Positions 14,601-25,564 of a stretch of DNA of 64,000 nucleotides are shown here, one piece after another; the stretch's first letter is position 1; each line of letters begins with the position of its first letter. Position numbers and translations under genes: made by a program. The notes under the pieces are model-generated. The model saw only the letters and a list, made by a program, of their open reading frames with translations. It was not told where the DNA came from and did not search any database. This DNA comes from Monilinia fructicola (taxonomy: Eukaryota > Ascomycota > Leotiomycetes > Helotiales > Sclerotiniaceae): assembly GCA_008692225.1 (NCBI GenBank), contig VICG01000002.1, positions 1,898,501 through 1,962,500 of the forward strand, written 5' to 3'.

Positions 14601-15026
14601 CTAGCCACCAAAGGATAGGAGCCATGCGAAATTTATTTCTTCTACTCGAGGGACACTGGGCAGATGACTACAAGGCTGTACGTAGGTACTGTTGATCGAT
14701 CGTGTTTTGCTAAATCTCGGTAGCTTAACAGGGTCAAATTGCCGAAATACAGAGCTTGTACATTCATCACATCGGCAATTGGGTCTCAAGTCTATTATCA
14801 CAAGATCATTCCATCTAATTCCAAGTTCCATCATATACATTATAAACAAACGCTGTTTCTATGTAACCTTGTTAGCCCCGTCCCCAAATAGGTTAACGCC
14901 CGATATCCATACTCCAATGGGCCTGTATGCACCGTAAAGCTGCAAGGATTGAGCCACCTAGGTATCAAAGCCGTACCGAAAAACTCCATTGTCCTGCTGT
15001 AGTTTGCCCGCTGTCCTTATTGACCG
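11626..15026. other. Intergenic; no supportable gene
   Basis: Only short, unrecognised open frames are present. A pair on the minus strand at 14293-14069 and 14126-13917 is overlapping and out of phase, so it could be a decayed gene, but no family is recognised. An ACCTAGGT palindrome lies at 14956-14963, shortly downstream of the end of the ING gene. Confidence 0.5.
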
Positions 15027-17250
15027 TTATTTGAGTCGTCTACTCTTCGCTTTCTCTTTACAATCATCACAATACCATTTTGCTATACCACGTTAATTTC
15101 TTGTTCACAGTGGGGTACAAATGAGGGTGAACTTACCATTACCCTTGGGCGCGACTTTTAAGCCCACACAATCGAGATGAAACCATTCCTTCTCACAACT
15201 GAGATCATCACAAGCTACCATCTCGCCATAGCTAACGGCATTGCAATAACAGTAAGTAGGCTCATCTGCATCAACCTCAGCATCCTCATCATCACCTTGA
15301 GCACTACTTGTTGTGTCATCGTGTTCCATGTTTTGCTGGGCGATGAGTTGAGCGGCTGCTCCTGCACCTTTCTTGTGGCTTCTTTTGGCTGTAGATACAG
15401 GATCTGGAACACTGCGCGATGACCTTGAGCGAACTGGCTCAACAAAAGAAGGTATTGCCGGTGTTGATGGCTTGCTTGCTCTGCCACTCTTCGTAGTTGT
15501 TACCGTTGTTGATTGAATGCCCTGCATGGGATCTCCATTTGATTCTACCGTCTCTTCTCGCTTCATGCTCTCTTTGCTCTGCCCTACCACGATAGTGCCC
15601 AGTACTTCAGGATTTTGTGGCTGAGCATCCTCAAGAAGATGTTCTCCCTTCCCATTTGTACCGACCTCTTTCATTGTCGCCTTGACTTCCTGGACGGTCT
15701 TCCCGGTCACACTTGCAGCAGCTGCCAGATCAGGCGTGCCAGGTGCATTTCCGTTCGGCTTGTTCGAGGTTGAAGATGGAGGTCGCCGTGCTGTATCCGC
15801 AAGTGATTGTACTGAATTCTGCCTGGCCCTTGCTGAAGCCGGCCTCGCACCATTTGTAGGAGCAGGAGATGCCCGCACAGGTGGTTTAATATCGGGAAAT
15901 GTAGTTCGAATCGGAGAGGATGCTAAAGATGGCGACATTGCAGAGTTTACGGTGTTGTTTCTGCTTGATCATCGATTAGCGGAAGTACACGCTTTCTCGT
16001 TCAGCGGGAGCCACATACCTTTTTCTTGCTTGCCCATTGGGTGCGGCTCTAGCTCTCGCCGGTTTTTTGGTTCCATCCGGTGCTGGAGTTGACCTAGGAC
16101 TCGCTGCCTTGCCTTTAGACACTGTGCCATTACTACCAAAAACTCCATTCAGGGAACGCTCCGTTGATGGGCCAGCATTTGTACTTTTCTCAACCTTTCG
16201 CCTTTTGGGAGGGTTTCCATTTGTGCCATTCCCATTTGTTATCCCAAGCCCGACACCCGTTGAGGCCTCGGCAGTAGCAGCTTTTCGAGCTTTGCTATTT
16301 CCATGTGGTCTTTTATTAGAATCCGCCTTTTTCCCTTCTTGAGTATCATCGAAATCTGAGTCTGCATGCTGGGCTTTGGCTCCTTTTCTTGCAAGCAATG
16401 CTTGCTTCCTTGCGTCACTTCTCGCAGCGTGTTCATCTGCTACTTGTTGTGCCGCGGCACTAAGGGTACTTGTTGTAGGGGCGTCCCTTCTAGAGCTACT
16501 ACCAGGATTCGCCTTGGAGGTTCGATTCTCAGGATATGCCCAATGTGTAGTACTGCCGTATCGTGCCTCTTCACTCACTTCTTTTTCGATGTATGGGAAA
16601 CATTGATCGAGGCGTGCGAGTTGTTTGTTTAGTGCTTCGCTAGCAGTTGAGATAACATGATTTTTCTCATCGAGAGATACCAGCATGTTTTGCATGTAAC
16701 TAGCACATGCTTGAAAATGGCGTCTTCTAGGCATGTTAGGAGCATGATAAATAGCATACGCTGGATTGACGGGAACGAACGATTCCCCCTGCATCTCTGT
16801 CACCATGCCCGCAGGCCCACCGTTGCCATTTGCTAATGAACCATTTATACTGGCAGAATGATTATTCCCATTTGCAGACGCGGATCTCGAGTTGGCAGGA
16901 TAATTGAGTGTTGTTGTCGGTGGTGGGGTGTTAAGCGCAATATCGACGAGTCTTGCGAGCTCTTCTTCGGGCCCAAAGACTTTCGCGTCGACTTCTTTGA
17001 GCAATGTGAAGTGTCGCACGAGTTCCTTTGGCAATGCAGATATAGCATCTGCAAACTGGGTTATCGCAGGAAATATTTCGACTGTCTGCTCCGCATTTGG
17101 TACTGCATCACCGCCGCCAGTCGAACCTCTTGATCCAAGAGGCCGAGAACCAGGGAGTGAGGATCTAGGTGGATTATTTCGTGTTTGGCGTAGAGGCTGA
17201 GCTCTGCGGCTTGAAGAGGGGTCCGAAGGAGGTGCTTTTGCAGTTTTCAT
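15027..17250 (-). CDS. ING-family PHD-finger chromatin protein
   Basis: Probable histone-acetyltransferase or -deacetylase complex subunit that reads methylated histone H3 in the nucleus (family knowledge: Yng1, Yng2, Pho23). Three exons: 17250-16019, 15960-15137 and 15082-15027, with introns of 58 and 54 bp having GTATGT/CAG and GTAAGT/TAG borders. They join into a clean frame of about 703 residues. The N-terminus carries the ING helical region (PAITQFADAISALPKELVRH, then LLKEVDAK). The middle is a long Ala/Ser/Pro/Asn-rich disordered stretch with basic KRRK. The C-terminus is a complete PHD finger: CYC...CDDLSC...WFHLDC...WYCDDC. The last two zinc cysteines come only from the 56-nt final exon. 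The start at 17250 (MKTAKAPP) is preferred over an in-frame upstream ATG at 17319, which adds a hydrophobic, less typical leader. Which paralogue it is cannot be settled from sequence alone. Confidence 0.92.
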
Positions 17251-17968
17251 TGTGAGTGTCGACGTAAATTTCGACAACCAGGAGAGGAATTCGAGGAGGA
17301 AGCTGTGCGACACGCGCAAATCGAATTTGAAGTGATTCTGAGTGCAATTTTTAACTTCTGAAGCCCATTGGAAGTTGTCATCAGATTCGAGAAAGTCGTC
17401 TTAGCACTTGATATTGTTAAGACTTATGCCAGCTTTGTAGAGTTGCAGAAGATCTGGGTGGGTGATCACTCCGGTCTGCTAGGTTAAAATGCGCGGGCAG
17501 AATTATCTCACCGCCTAGATTGTGCTAATTACGGTGGGCTCAAAAACTGCCGAGCTTAATTGAATTTATTATTTTCTGATATCATTGATTAGTAGGAGAG
17601 TGAAGTGAAGTGAATAGATAAAGTCGTAATAAATATATGAAATATATCCATGGATATATCAATCACATTTCTTCTTCTATTCATCCCAGCATATTTTAAT
17701 TTCGTTTTTATATCTTCCATGATGAGAATTCAAGATCGTTAAAGCTCTCTTTCTCTCTAGGTATATAGAGACATCTTACCATGCACTACTTGGGCAGAAT
17801 TTGTAGCTTTTGCAGACAGATTCTCGTCAACCCTCCATTATCAATCCTTCAAAATGCTATCCGCCGCCATAGTTCGATTATCTATCTCCAGAACAAAGAT
17901 CAAACCACTTTCAAACTCCCAAGTCCCATCTGTTATGCCAATTCCCGCTTTAAAATTTCCCTGGATAT

Positions 17969-19135
17969 CTAACGCGTTCTAACATTTGATGCTTTTGTTC
18001 CATTCCCCTGCGCCTTTTCTTCAACATGCTTCTGTTTCCACTGCCATTCTACTAAAACAGGTAGGAACTGCCATAGATCAAATTCCGGCCATAAACAATC
18101 CAAGAAGACTATCTCTGTAGTCTCATGACACTGCCATAACATAAAGTCGCTTAATCTATTGACTCCACTCGTTCGGATCAAGAGGTCTAAAGGAGGGTCC
18201 CCAGCTGTGAATAGATTCTCTGCAAGCGTATCTATTGATATCAATTCGGGGTCAGGAAACACACCAGCTTCGGGGCTGCTTGTTGGCGGCGACTCGGGGT
18301 TTAGGGTTGTAGAGGATGATACGGATTCATCCGGTTCGGATAAGTTCGAGGGTGTAGGAGAGGTAGCTCTCAAAGCTGAATTTGACACGGAGCTGATATT
18401 TCTCGACTTGAGCTTTTGTGAAATTCGGGTCTGCGAGAACGGTCGCTGCTGTGTATATGTTGGCGTTGAGTAATTTTCCACAGTAGTTTTGATCGCGGTT
18501 GTGATTTCATCTCGAGACGTGTATGGGAAGCAGATATTAAGTGCGCAACTAGAAGAATGTTAGTCATTGACCGATTTGGCAGCATTGATATAGCCCGACT
18601 TACTCTCCGTTATCCTTTGTCATCTCCACAGCTCTATCAATGGCTTCCAAAACATCGTCTTTGACCAAATTCCTCTGGCCAAGAACTCGAACGCTGGCTC
18701 CGTACCTGTCCAGCAAATCCCCGTGTTGCGCCAATTGTACCAGCTTAACCTTTGCCATTTCCATAAGAGCATCCACCTCGTACTTTGAACGTTTGAAATT
18801 CTCAATACTGAATGCGTAAACCGTAACGACTTTCACTCCAGACTTGTAGCACACTTCTAGTATCTGCGAATCATTAGCAAAGGAACACCAGCCATCCTCG
18901 TAAAAAGCCAAACCCTTGCTAAGGCCTCAAAACCCAAATTGTGACCCTCTACTGTCTCTATTTTATGACTCCGCGCAAAGCGCCTGTTCCCATCCATCAC
19001 GAATGCCACATGTTGAGGAATAGGACCTTGTCGCAATGCGCCGATAATTAATTCTCTCAACTTGTCGATGCCCCATTCGATGGGTGGCGAGGCTAGCATC
19101 CATTTCCGGAGCTGCGAGACGTGCCTCGAGGACAT
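17969..19135 (-). CDS. RER2: Dehydrodolichyl diphosphate synthase (cis-prenyltransferase), RER2 type
   Basis: Extends farnesyl diphosphate with isopentenyl diphosphate in cis to make the dolichol backbone for protein glycosylation, at the ER or lipid particles. Exons are 19135-18914, 18863-18604 and 18548-17969. The introns (50 and 55 bp) have GTTTGG..CAG and GTAAGT..TAG borders, and the frame is clean at 353 residues. The family signature [14 protein letters not shown] sits at residues 42-55, with catalytic Asp48. Further conserved blocks are [22 protein letters not shown] and [18 protein letters not shown], followed by [11 protein letters not shown]. The protein is longer than yeast Rer2 (about 286) because of a Ser/Thr/Pro-rich insertion of roughly 65 residues after about residue 188. 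It lies about 0.7 kb upstream of the ING gene on the same strand. The yeast paralogue SRT1 is an alternative name; RER2 is preferred as the usual single fungal copy. Confidence 0.93.
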
Positions 19136-20232
19136 GCTTGCTGTATGAAGGGATGCAGCACAGCAGGAGGAAGCTAAGGCCGTGTGACGAGAGAGAATGA
19201 TGCTGGGTCGAAGGTAATATAAAGATGTATGTTAGATGAGTGTCTGCTTTCCCTTTGGAAGTTGATGTATAGTGTCCGAGTTTGTTGTGTTGAAGTCAGT
19301 GAATGTTAAAACACTGACGTATCCCTTTAGAGTTTGCGGGGATGGTATCGGACAGTAGGTAGCTGGAGATCGGCAATTTGATTGATTAACGGTCTTTTTG
19401 TGCTTTGGTCCTTCAGGGTTTTGTGGCGATGTTTCTTTTCCGAGTATTGTTGCTCGTTCTACTGCACTCACTCAATAACCTTGATATACTGGACATGAGC
19501 GCAGGTGCCAATTGGATGCGTTGAATAAGGTTAACAACCTAAATACGTACTCGTATCAACACGTACTCGAGTAATACGTACTGCCCAGGTGGTCCTTATT
19601 AACCTTATTAGTAAGTAGGAGTAGGTAGCTGGAGGTAAGAGTGTAATCTTTCCACACCGAATATATACACTCAACATTCCATCCAGCACAACATGAAAGT
19701 TTTGGTTGTAAGGATTTCTTGTTGAGGTTTCATTGCATGCATACAAGTGCAACGCTGGAACGGCACAGCACGGCAATTTCTACGGTATCTATCTATTTGC
19801 AGGGCAAGTGCATGCATGTATGTATATATATATATATATATATATATCTCTCTCTCTCGCTCTCTATCAATACCAGGTATCATTATGCCACTGCATGTTT
19901 GCCGTGGAAATTGTATATTCTGTACTTTTGTTGATCGATCACTACTACGTATGAGTGACCACAGATAGATTACAACTCGTTTCTCCATTCTAGACTTAAT
20001 TCTCAAACTTGTGGTTGCTTACGGTTTTCACAGCAAGTGTTTTCACAACAAGTGTTTTGACATGCTGAGATATTATCATGCGTTGGCTCCGTCAGATTGT
20101 TGTTGGTAACTGTTGGTTCATTCTCTGTCTGCGTATTCTGTACTGGGGATCGCAGCAAAGTCTGGTGATGACGGAGGGAGGATCGAGTGAAGTGATGACT
20201 ATTCTGAAAGCATTCTAAAATCGCTCATTGGC
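19136..20232. other. Intergenic with TA/TC microsatellite
   Basis: Nothing coding is recognised. A (TA)n run at about 19823-19847 continues into (TC)n to about 19858. The start of the dead P450 gene listed next may extend back into this stretch but cannot be traced. Confidence 0.6.
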
Positions 20233-21115
20233 ATGAGACTCATTCATGCTAGCTCCTTACAATTCCTCACCTCGAAGTCAATGACGTCTAAAGCCTATAA
20301 TGAAGTTCATGCTTGCCTTGACTCGCTCAGAAATTGCAAAAGATCGAAAAGCTTTCGACTCCCGATAAAATGGAATTTATTAAAAAGGCTTCCCCAAGGC
20401 CTCATCAAAGAACCCAACGATCGTATCGAGATTCGTGATAATGTCTTATAAGCAATGATTCCTGTTCAAGGCACAACATCTGTTCACCTTAGCGATACTG
20501 TATTGTTTTCCCTCGCGGAAGCCAATGATATTTATGGATAAAGTGAAATTTTCGATTCTCGAACCATCGCTGCATCTGTACCATAAATTACGTGAGCTGA
20601 CTCTTCTCCGCAATATCATTGATCAATGTAAGAGAACGTAATATAAATATACACGGATGCACCGACCTCTCATAGGACTTCGCCTCTACCCAATCTTTCC
20701 AAGTCTTGCATGTATCTCGCTAAGAAATACCACTCTACCGATAGGAGGAGGCAAAGATGGGGAATCGCCCACGCATGTACCCAAAGGCACAAAGCTACAT
20801 GTCCATTTCTATGGCGTGCATCGTGTCGAACCAGTGTTTGGTCATAAAATTATAAAATTGAGTCCTCACCCAGCCAGATGGTACTCTAACTGCCCGAGAT
20901 CTCGCGAATACATGCATTTCGGAAGAGAACCAGATGCTTATGTAGATCAGCATAAAGTATTGGCAGAAGCATTCTACACTCTAGCAAGATCTGCGCAGCT
21001 TCACAGGCGAACATAGAGTCAAATGCAAAAGGATGGGCTGGTCAACGGAACTTGAAAGTTAGCAATGTGAACGGCTGGAAAGTTGTTTGCATATCAGCGT
21101 TAAAGTGATTCAAGC
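20233..21115 (+). pseudogene. Cytochrome P450 relic (CYP52-like, C-terminal half)
   Basis: P450 landmarks are readable in order despite stops. EIRDNVL and PVQGTTSVHLSDTV correspond to the I-helix oxygen-binding region. LRELTLLRNIIDQ, then LRLYPIFPS, is the K-helix. LRNTTLPIGGGKDG and VPKGTKLHVHFYGVHR are the beta-strand and PERF-side region, and FGREPDAYVDQHKVLAEAFYTLAR is the heme loop. The heme-ligand cysteine is Tyr here, the preceding Gly is Asp, and the ExxR glutamate is Gln. In-frame stops occur after EIRDNVL (20449), after NDIYG, and at several points in the last 100 bases. A former intron (about 20629-20677, GTAAGA..ATAG) is still recognisable and explains the apparent frame change. 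Several lesions fit G-to-A or C-to-T change. The CYP family is a guess from the GGGKDG pattern; loss of function is clear. Confidence 0.75.
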
Positions 21116-21543
21116 ACTTTCTCGGTATTCCTCGACCATCTGCGATAAAAGTTGGCTGAAAATCGTATCTAGTCAAAGCTTGTTCAAACGTTGCGGGTTG
21201 GAATTTGGCACGCAGGGCTTGTGATTGGAATGTAAATCCCAAAATAGACATCCACAAGATAGCTCGCCGCATATTTTATTCTGAAACACTACTAAAAGCA
21301 GACATATTTTTCATTCTCTTGGACTGGAATTGTGGCGGGTATCTGGAGTGATCTCGAGGTGGCTGGTAGTTCGGTTTGCATATGAGGATATGAAGTGAGA
21401 GGTGAGTTTATGAGTGAATTTTCCCCCAGGTCTATGGCCGGGACGCCTACTTAAAGAGACGTCTTCCCTCATAGTCTCAACAATCAAATCCATCGAATTC
21501 AAAGCTAGAAATATATACAAACGAAAAAAGCATCAGCCCAACC

Positions 21544-21961
21544 ATGCCTCGATCCTACCAACCCGTCCTCTTCCTCGCCGCTCTCACCTTCCTCTTCATG
21601 TTCTCCATCCAAGTCCAAGCACAAGATGCTTCCGGCCGTCCCCATTCAAGCATCCATACCAACGGGACATTGTAAGTTTGCCCCCTCCTCCACTGTTCTT
21701 CCCCTTGAGACCTCGATGCTCTCTCTACCTGCCCTCTTCCACCTTTCGCCTCGCCATTCAAGCTAACGAAACAACGCCAGCACACGACAACCCCCCACAA
21801 GCACCGGCCACAGAAATGGCACCACAAGTGCTACTCCCACAATCACGGACTCTGGTGGATTCGCAACTGGCACCAGTATCATCAATGCGGGTGACAATGT
21901 GTCGCCTCAAGTTGCCATTGGGGGGCTTGCGGTGGTTTTGGGATGGCTTTTGGCTTTTTGA
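21544..21961 (+). CDS. Small secreted, probably GPI-anchored protein
   Basis: Two exons, 21544-21671 and 21781-21961, flank a 109-bp intron (GTAAGT..CCAG) and join into a clean 102-residue frame. Residues 1-26 form a strong signal peptide (MPRSYQPVLFLAAL..., probable cleavage after VQA). The mature part is short and rich in Gly, Thr, Ser and Asn, with potential N-glycosylation at NGT. The last about 20 residues are hydrophobic (IGGLAVVLGWLLAF at the end) after a small-residue NAGDN stretch, as expected for GPI attachment. It has no cysteines in the mature part, unlike typical effectors. The likely role is as a cell-wall or plasma-membrane surface protein; no named family is recognised. Larger open frames over the same DNA in other phases are shadows. 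Confidence 0.72.
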
Positions 21962-22879
21962 GATGTGGAAAGGGAAAGTGGTTGGTGATAGGTTGATTGG
22001 GTCTTCTGTGGATGGGAAAGTAGGGATGGGAAAGCGTGAGGAGGAAAAGGGTAGTGCGTGCGTAGTGGTTGGATTGGGGGAAAGGAGCAACTTAATGTGG
22101 AAGCTCTTCGGATCAAGGGAGTAGGATTGGAGATTTGAGGATGGAGTGGGCGATGGTATTTTGCTTTACTTTAGATAGATCGATATGCAATAATCTTAAG
22201 GGCTGCACTGTTCTGGCCAGGTGTCTCGATTCCCGATATTAGTGATGGTGTTTCTCTCAACATGCTGCAACCAGTAGTCCTTGTTTTTAGCCTTGATGTT
22301 CATTCTTCACCAGCAACAAATATCTTGTGGGAGGCTCAAACGGCAGATGAGGTAACTGAGGACACAACGCCGTAAGATTACTGGTACAACAATGCTCGTA
22401 GATTCCTTGATCCTTTACACTTTGTCATCCGATGTCACCTCTTCGACTTCTGAATTAAGAAAAATGCCTCTACTTATGTGATTAATCAAAATCCAACGGG
22501 ATTCTGTTACCACTTCACTTTTAGGCGATGGTGATGAGCTGCAATTATTGTAGACTTCATGACAAGTCAAAATTGCCGCAAACTCGTACGACTATGAAGA
22601 GAGAGAAATGTAGGCCTGGTAAGATTTGCAATTGGGAAAGTATTTTCTCTCAATGCGCCCAAGAACCACCAATGAGGCGATATAAAAAGAGCTCTTATTC
22701 TCGAGTTCGTCTGGTGATCTGCCATATATTCATCTCGCCTCATCAATTTACCGCTTGGTATTAAGTCAACGGATTTCTGGTCGCATGAACTGGAAAAATA
22801 TTCCTTCCAGGTGACCTCTGCTTTTCTTCCACAGTGCTCTGCTTTGTTACGTTTCCGTCCTACGCTTGGTAGTTGAGCT
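21962..22879. other. Intergenic; nothing recognised
   Basis: Probable 3' region of the small GPI-type protein followed by DNA with no recognisable gene or large repeat. Confidence 0.5.
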
Positions 22880-23776
22880 TGAAGGAGTATTCTGTAGGGT
22901 AAGCTTTTCTTGCATAGCTTTCTTCTCAGCCTTCTCCTAGCTTTTTCTTCTTCTTCTTCAGCTTCTTCCTTATCCGCTTTTGGTGCACTTTTCTCGGCCG
23001 ACTTTCTTATCCGGGTGGCTTCTTTCTCTCTACAAAAATTTTCATTTCTGCTTGTCTCTCAGCCTTTCTCATTTTCCTTACCTCCTTGGCTTTTTTAAGC
23101 ACTGTTGCCGTTTCCTCGAGCTGCTCATACGTCTTTTGTTTTTTGATATTCTTGGTAGAGGTATCATCATCGGAACTGTGAATCATTCAACATAATTGGT
23201 GTTAGAATTGTGGATACACGAAGAGAAATTGAAGATCTGCGTTAATCTTTACTGCGGGGCTTATGCTCTTTTGAGGGGTACGCGGGGGCGTTTTAATTAT
23301 AGAACTACTAGGGCGAAAATACATTACACTAGAGTTGCCTTGAACATTCTCTTTTCGCGAAACCGGCGTTCCTGGCCTTTTAGACCTTGCTCTAGAACAT
23401 CTTTCCTTCTTCACCGGACGCCGTACTAGCAGTAGATTCGGACCAACTCGAAACTTGCAGAATGATCTCTTTAACAGAGGTAACAGAATGCCTCGGGCTG
23501 CGCGAACCATCACCAAAAATTCTGATCTTCTGCGTACATTTTAACAAGTGACTTGAAAGTGTCGGTTCTTTTGTGGCTGCAAGTATAATTACCACCAACT
23601 CTACGACTTTCACTGTTCTTATAACCCGTACTCGTGATGAATTGGAATTCTAGGTTCAGCTTCGAAGCTTCGGGAAGGAAGATCAAAAATGACGACGAAT
23701 TGGACAATGACTGCAGAACTGACGAAATTGGAACCAGAACGTAACCTTCCTTTGAGTAGTACATATACTTGCTCAA
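22880..23776 (-). other. Broken coding-like region, charged/coiled-coil, unidentified
   Basis: Minus-strand frames here are protein-like but shift repeatedly. 23613-23392 contains FGDGSRSPRHSVTSVKE. 23516-23202 contains SRKENVQGNSSVMYFRPSS and TPPRTPQKSISP. About 23190-22890 reads KKQKTYEQLEETATVLKKAK, then KEVRKMRKAERQ, and ends in a Lys/Glu-rich coiled coil that itself needs a one-base shift near 23030. A charged C-terminal tail like this is seen in pogo/Fot1-type transposases, but no DDE motif is visible and that reading is speculative. Probably a decayed gene. Confidence 0.35.
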
Positions 23777-24152
23777 ACTAAATCATCATTGCTGACTTGT
23801 GATCCAGTATGTTGAACAGATAGGGTGGAGAGGTCGATGAGGTCTGACCTACATTTTATAACGAACTGTTTGTAAATCGACATAGGAAGAGAGTACAATT
23901 TGGTGGGGGTGATCTTGGAACGGTCTTGAGGATATTGTGGTGGGAGGCGCATAACAGAAAGGCTGTAAACAATGTGAAGGTTCGATAAAGGGCGCCACAA
24001 CCAGGTAGGCTTTCCAGTAGCTCAAAGGCTCACAAATTGAATTCGGCATCTTTCTCTGATTTCAATTATGACGCCGCAGACTAAATAGATACAGGATGCC
24101 AAGATTGAATGTATAAATTATCTTTGACTTCAATATTGATATATTGAGCATG

Positions 24153-24227
24153 GGGACTTACCCAGCGTTCCGCCCACCATGCACACTGCTGCAGTTTCCT
24201 TGATCAGCCGGACACTGGGTAAGTCCC
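24153..24227. repeat. Inverted repeat (13-bp perfect arms, 49-bp loop)
   Basis: GGGACTTACCCAG at 24153-24165 and its exact reverse complement at 24215-24227. With a few mismatches the similarity continues outward (CAT beside the arm) and inward (GTTCCG against TGTCCGG). It may be a small MITE-like element or a structured RNA, and lies in otherwise empty DNA. Confidence 0.8.
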
Positions 24228-24895
24228 AATGTTATCTTCAAATATCAACAAAATATCAAAAGGCAGGTTAACAGTGAGGCCGAAAACTACTCGGCCAAAT
24301 TCAAGACCAAAGACCTGAACTTGCAAGAGCCCAGCCTTGTAGCTTGTGCACTTTCGAACAGCTAGCCAAGCTCAATTCCAGAAACAGATTTAAATGCCAT
24401 CTGTTCGATATGAGATATGTCATTAATTGTATTGAACGCATGCGGAATCGGAAAAGCCCAATTACAACCTAGGTTTTGAGGCAAAGTCCATACCACCCGG
24501 ATGTAAATTCAGCGTTGGGCTTCCACTACTGCGAATCTTCACCATTATGGATTTCACCCCATACTTCCATGCACTGTCTACCGCCGGATCAAAACGCTCT
24601 GTACATTGAGTTGGCCATAAATTCTTTAATAGTGTTGGGTGACCAACCCACACGCTATGGGTTAGGTAGTCTGGTATCCACATACATATCTTCAATATCG
24701 TACACTTCGCGTGGGTCGACTTCCACAGGCACAGCTACCATGGCATCGTTATCACCATTATTGTGCCGAGTATCACGCACATCATCATTGGCCTAACCTG
24801 ATCGTCCGCAGCATCCCAAATTTCCATACTCCCATCCTGCCCCACCATATGATCATTGGCGACCTTTTGGTAATCCTAAGCACAAAACCCTTTCT

Positions 24896-25325
24896 TTAAT
24901 GACTCAAAGTACTTCTTCTCTTCGACTTTCTCCTCTGCAACGTTGCCCTTCCCTTTCTCGTTTTAATTCTGCTCAAGAATCCGTGTCTTCTCTTTCTAAC
25001 AAAATGACTTGGACTAAATGTATTTCTGGGTCCACAGCGTACTTGCGTGGTACTCAATGCTGGGTGTGTGGAAATCTTCGGGAGGAGGTCTAGCGGTACT
25101 ACTTCTGAAGAAGCTACCACAGATGAGGTGGGTTTAAATGCAGAGGGAGATAATGTAGGTCGAAGGGGCGTGATTGATGTGAATGTTCTGTAAAGTTGTG
25201 AGAATGGAGAGATCACTGCATTGATCGGTGAATTACCTTTTCGCCAGAAGAGAACTCGACTGGAAAAGTACCCTTGATACAATTGGAGTAGCCCGGAGAC
25301 TATGAGAGCAGCGTAGACACAACAT
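24896..25325 (-). CDS. MRPL34: Mitochondrial large-subunit ribosomal protein bL34m
   Basis: Structural protein of the mitochondrial 54S ribosomal subunit. Exons are 25325-25237 and 25187-24896, with a 49-bp intron (GTAATT..ACAG), giving a clean 126-residue frame. The N-terminus MLCLRCSHSLRATPIVSR is Arg/Ser-rich without acidic residues, as expected for a mitochondrial import signal. The C-terminal about 45 residues are the bL34 domain: TFSPSHFVRKRRHGFLSR followed by the GRATLQRRKSKRRSTLSH ending, the family hallmark of TxQPS..KRKR.HGF...GR..L.RRR.KGR..L. A longer unspliced frame starting at 25420 exists, but the spliced start gives a far better targeting peptide. It is divergently transcribed from the gene at 25565, with 239 bp between start codons. 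Confidence 0.9.
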
Positions 25326-25564
25326 TTTGCTTCAATTTGTGAATATGTTTCCCCGGACCAGATTTCGAGGTGCTCAACCATGGATGCAGTATCAAAATGG
25401 AAAAATACGCTAGCGGACATTTTCCCGCCTCAATCGCAAAAAAATCTTGGGCTTCGACAAACTTCCCGACGTTACACTTCGCAAATCGGTTTTTGGGGCA
25501 TTTTTCGACCTTTTAGTCCTTTTTGATTTAATCAATTCCTATTAAATTTGAAACCTCAATCAGA

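Noticed and set aside
18159..18473. 104-codon plus-strand open frame
   Set aside because: Antisense shadow of RER2 exon 3, which has clear family motifs.
21414..22124. 236-codon open frame
   Set aside because: It overlaps the spliced GPI-type gene in another phase, begins in promoter DNA and has no domain; the spliced model has a signal peptide and anchor.
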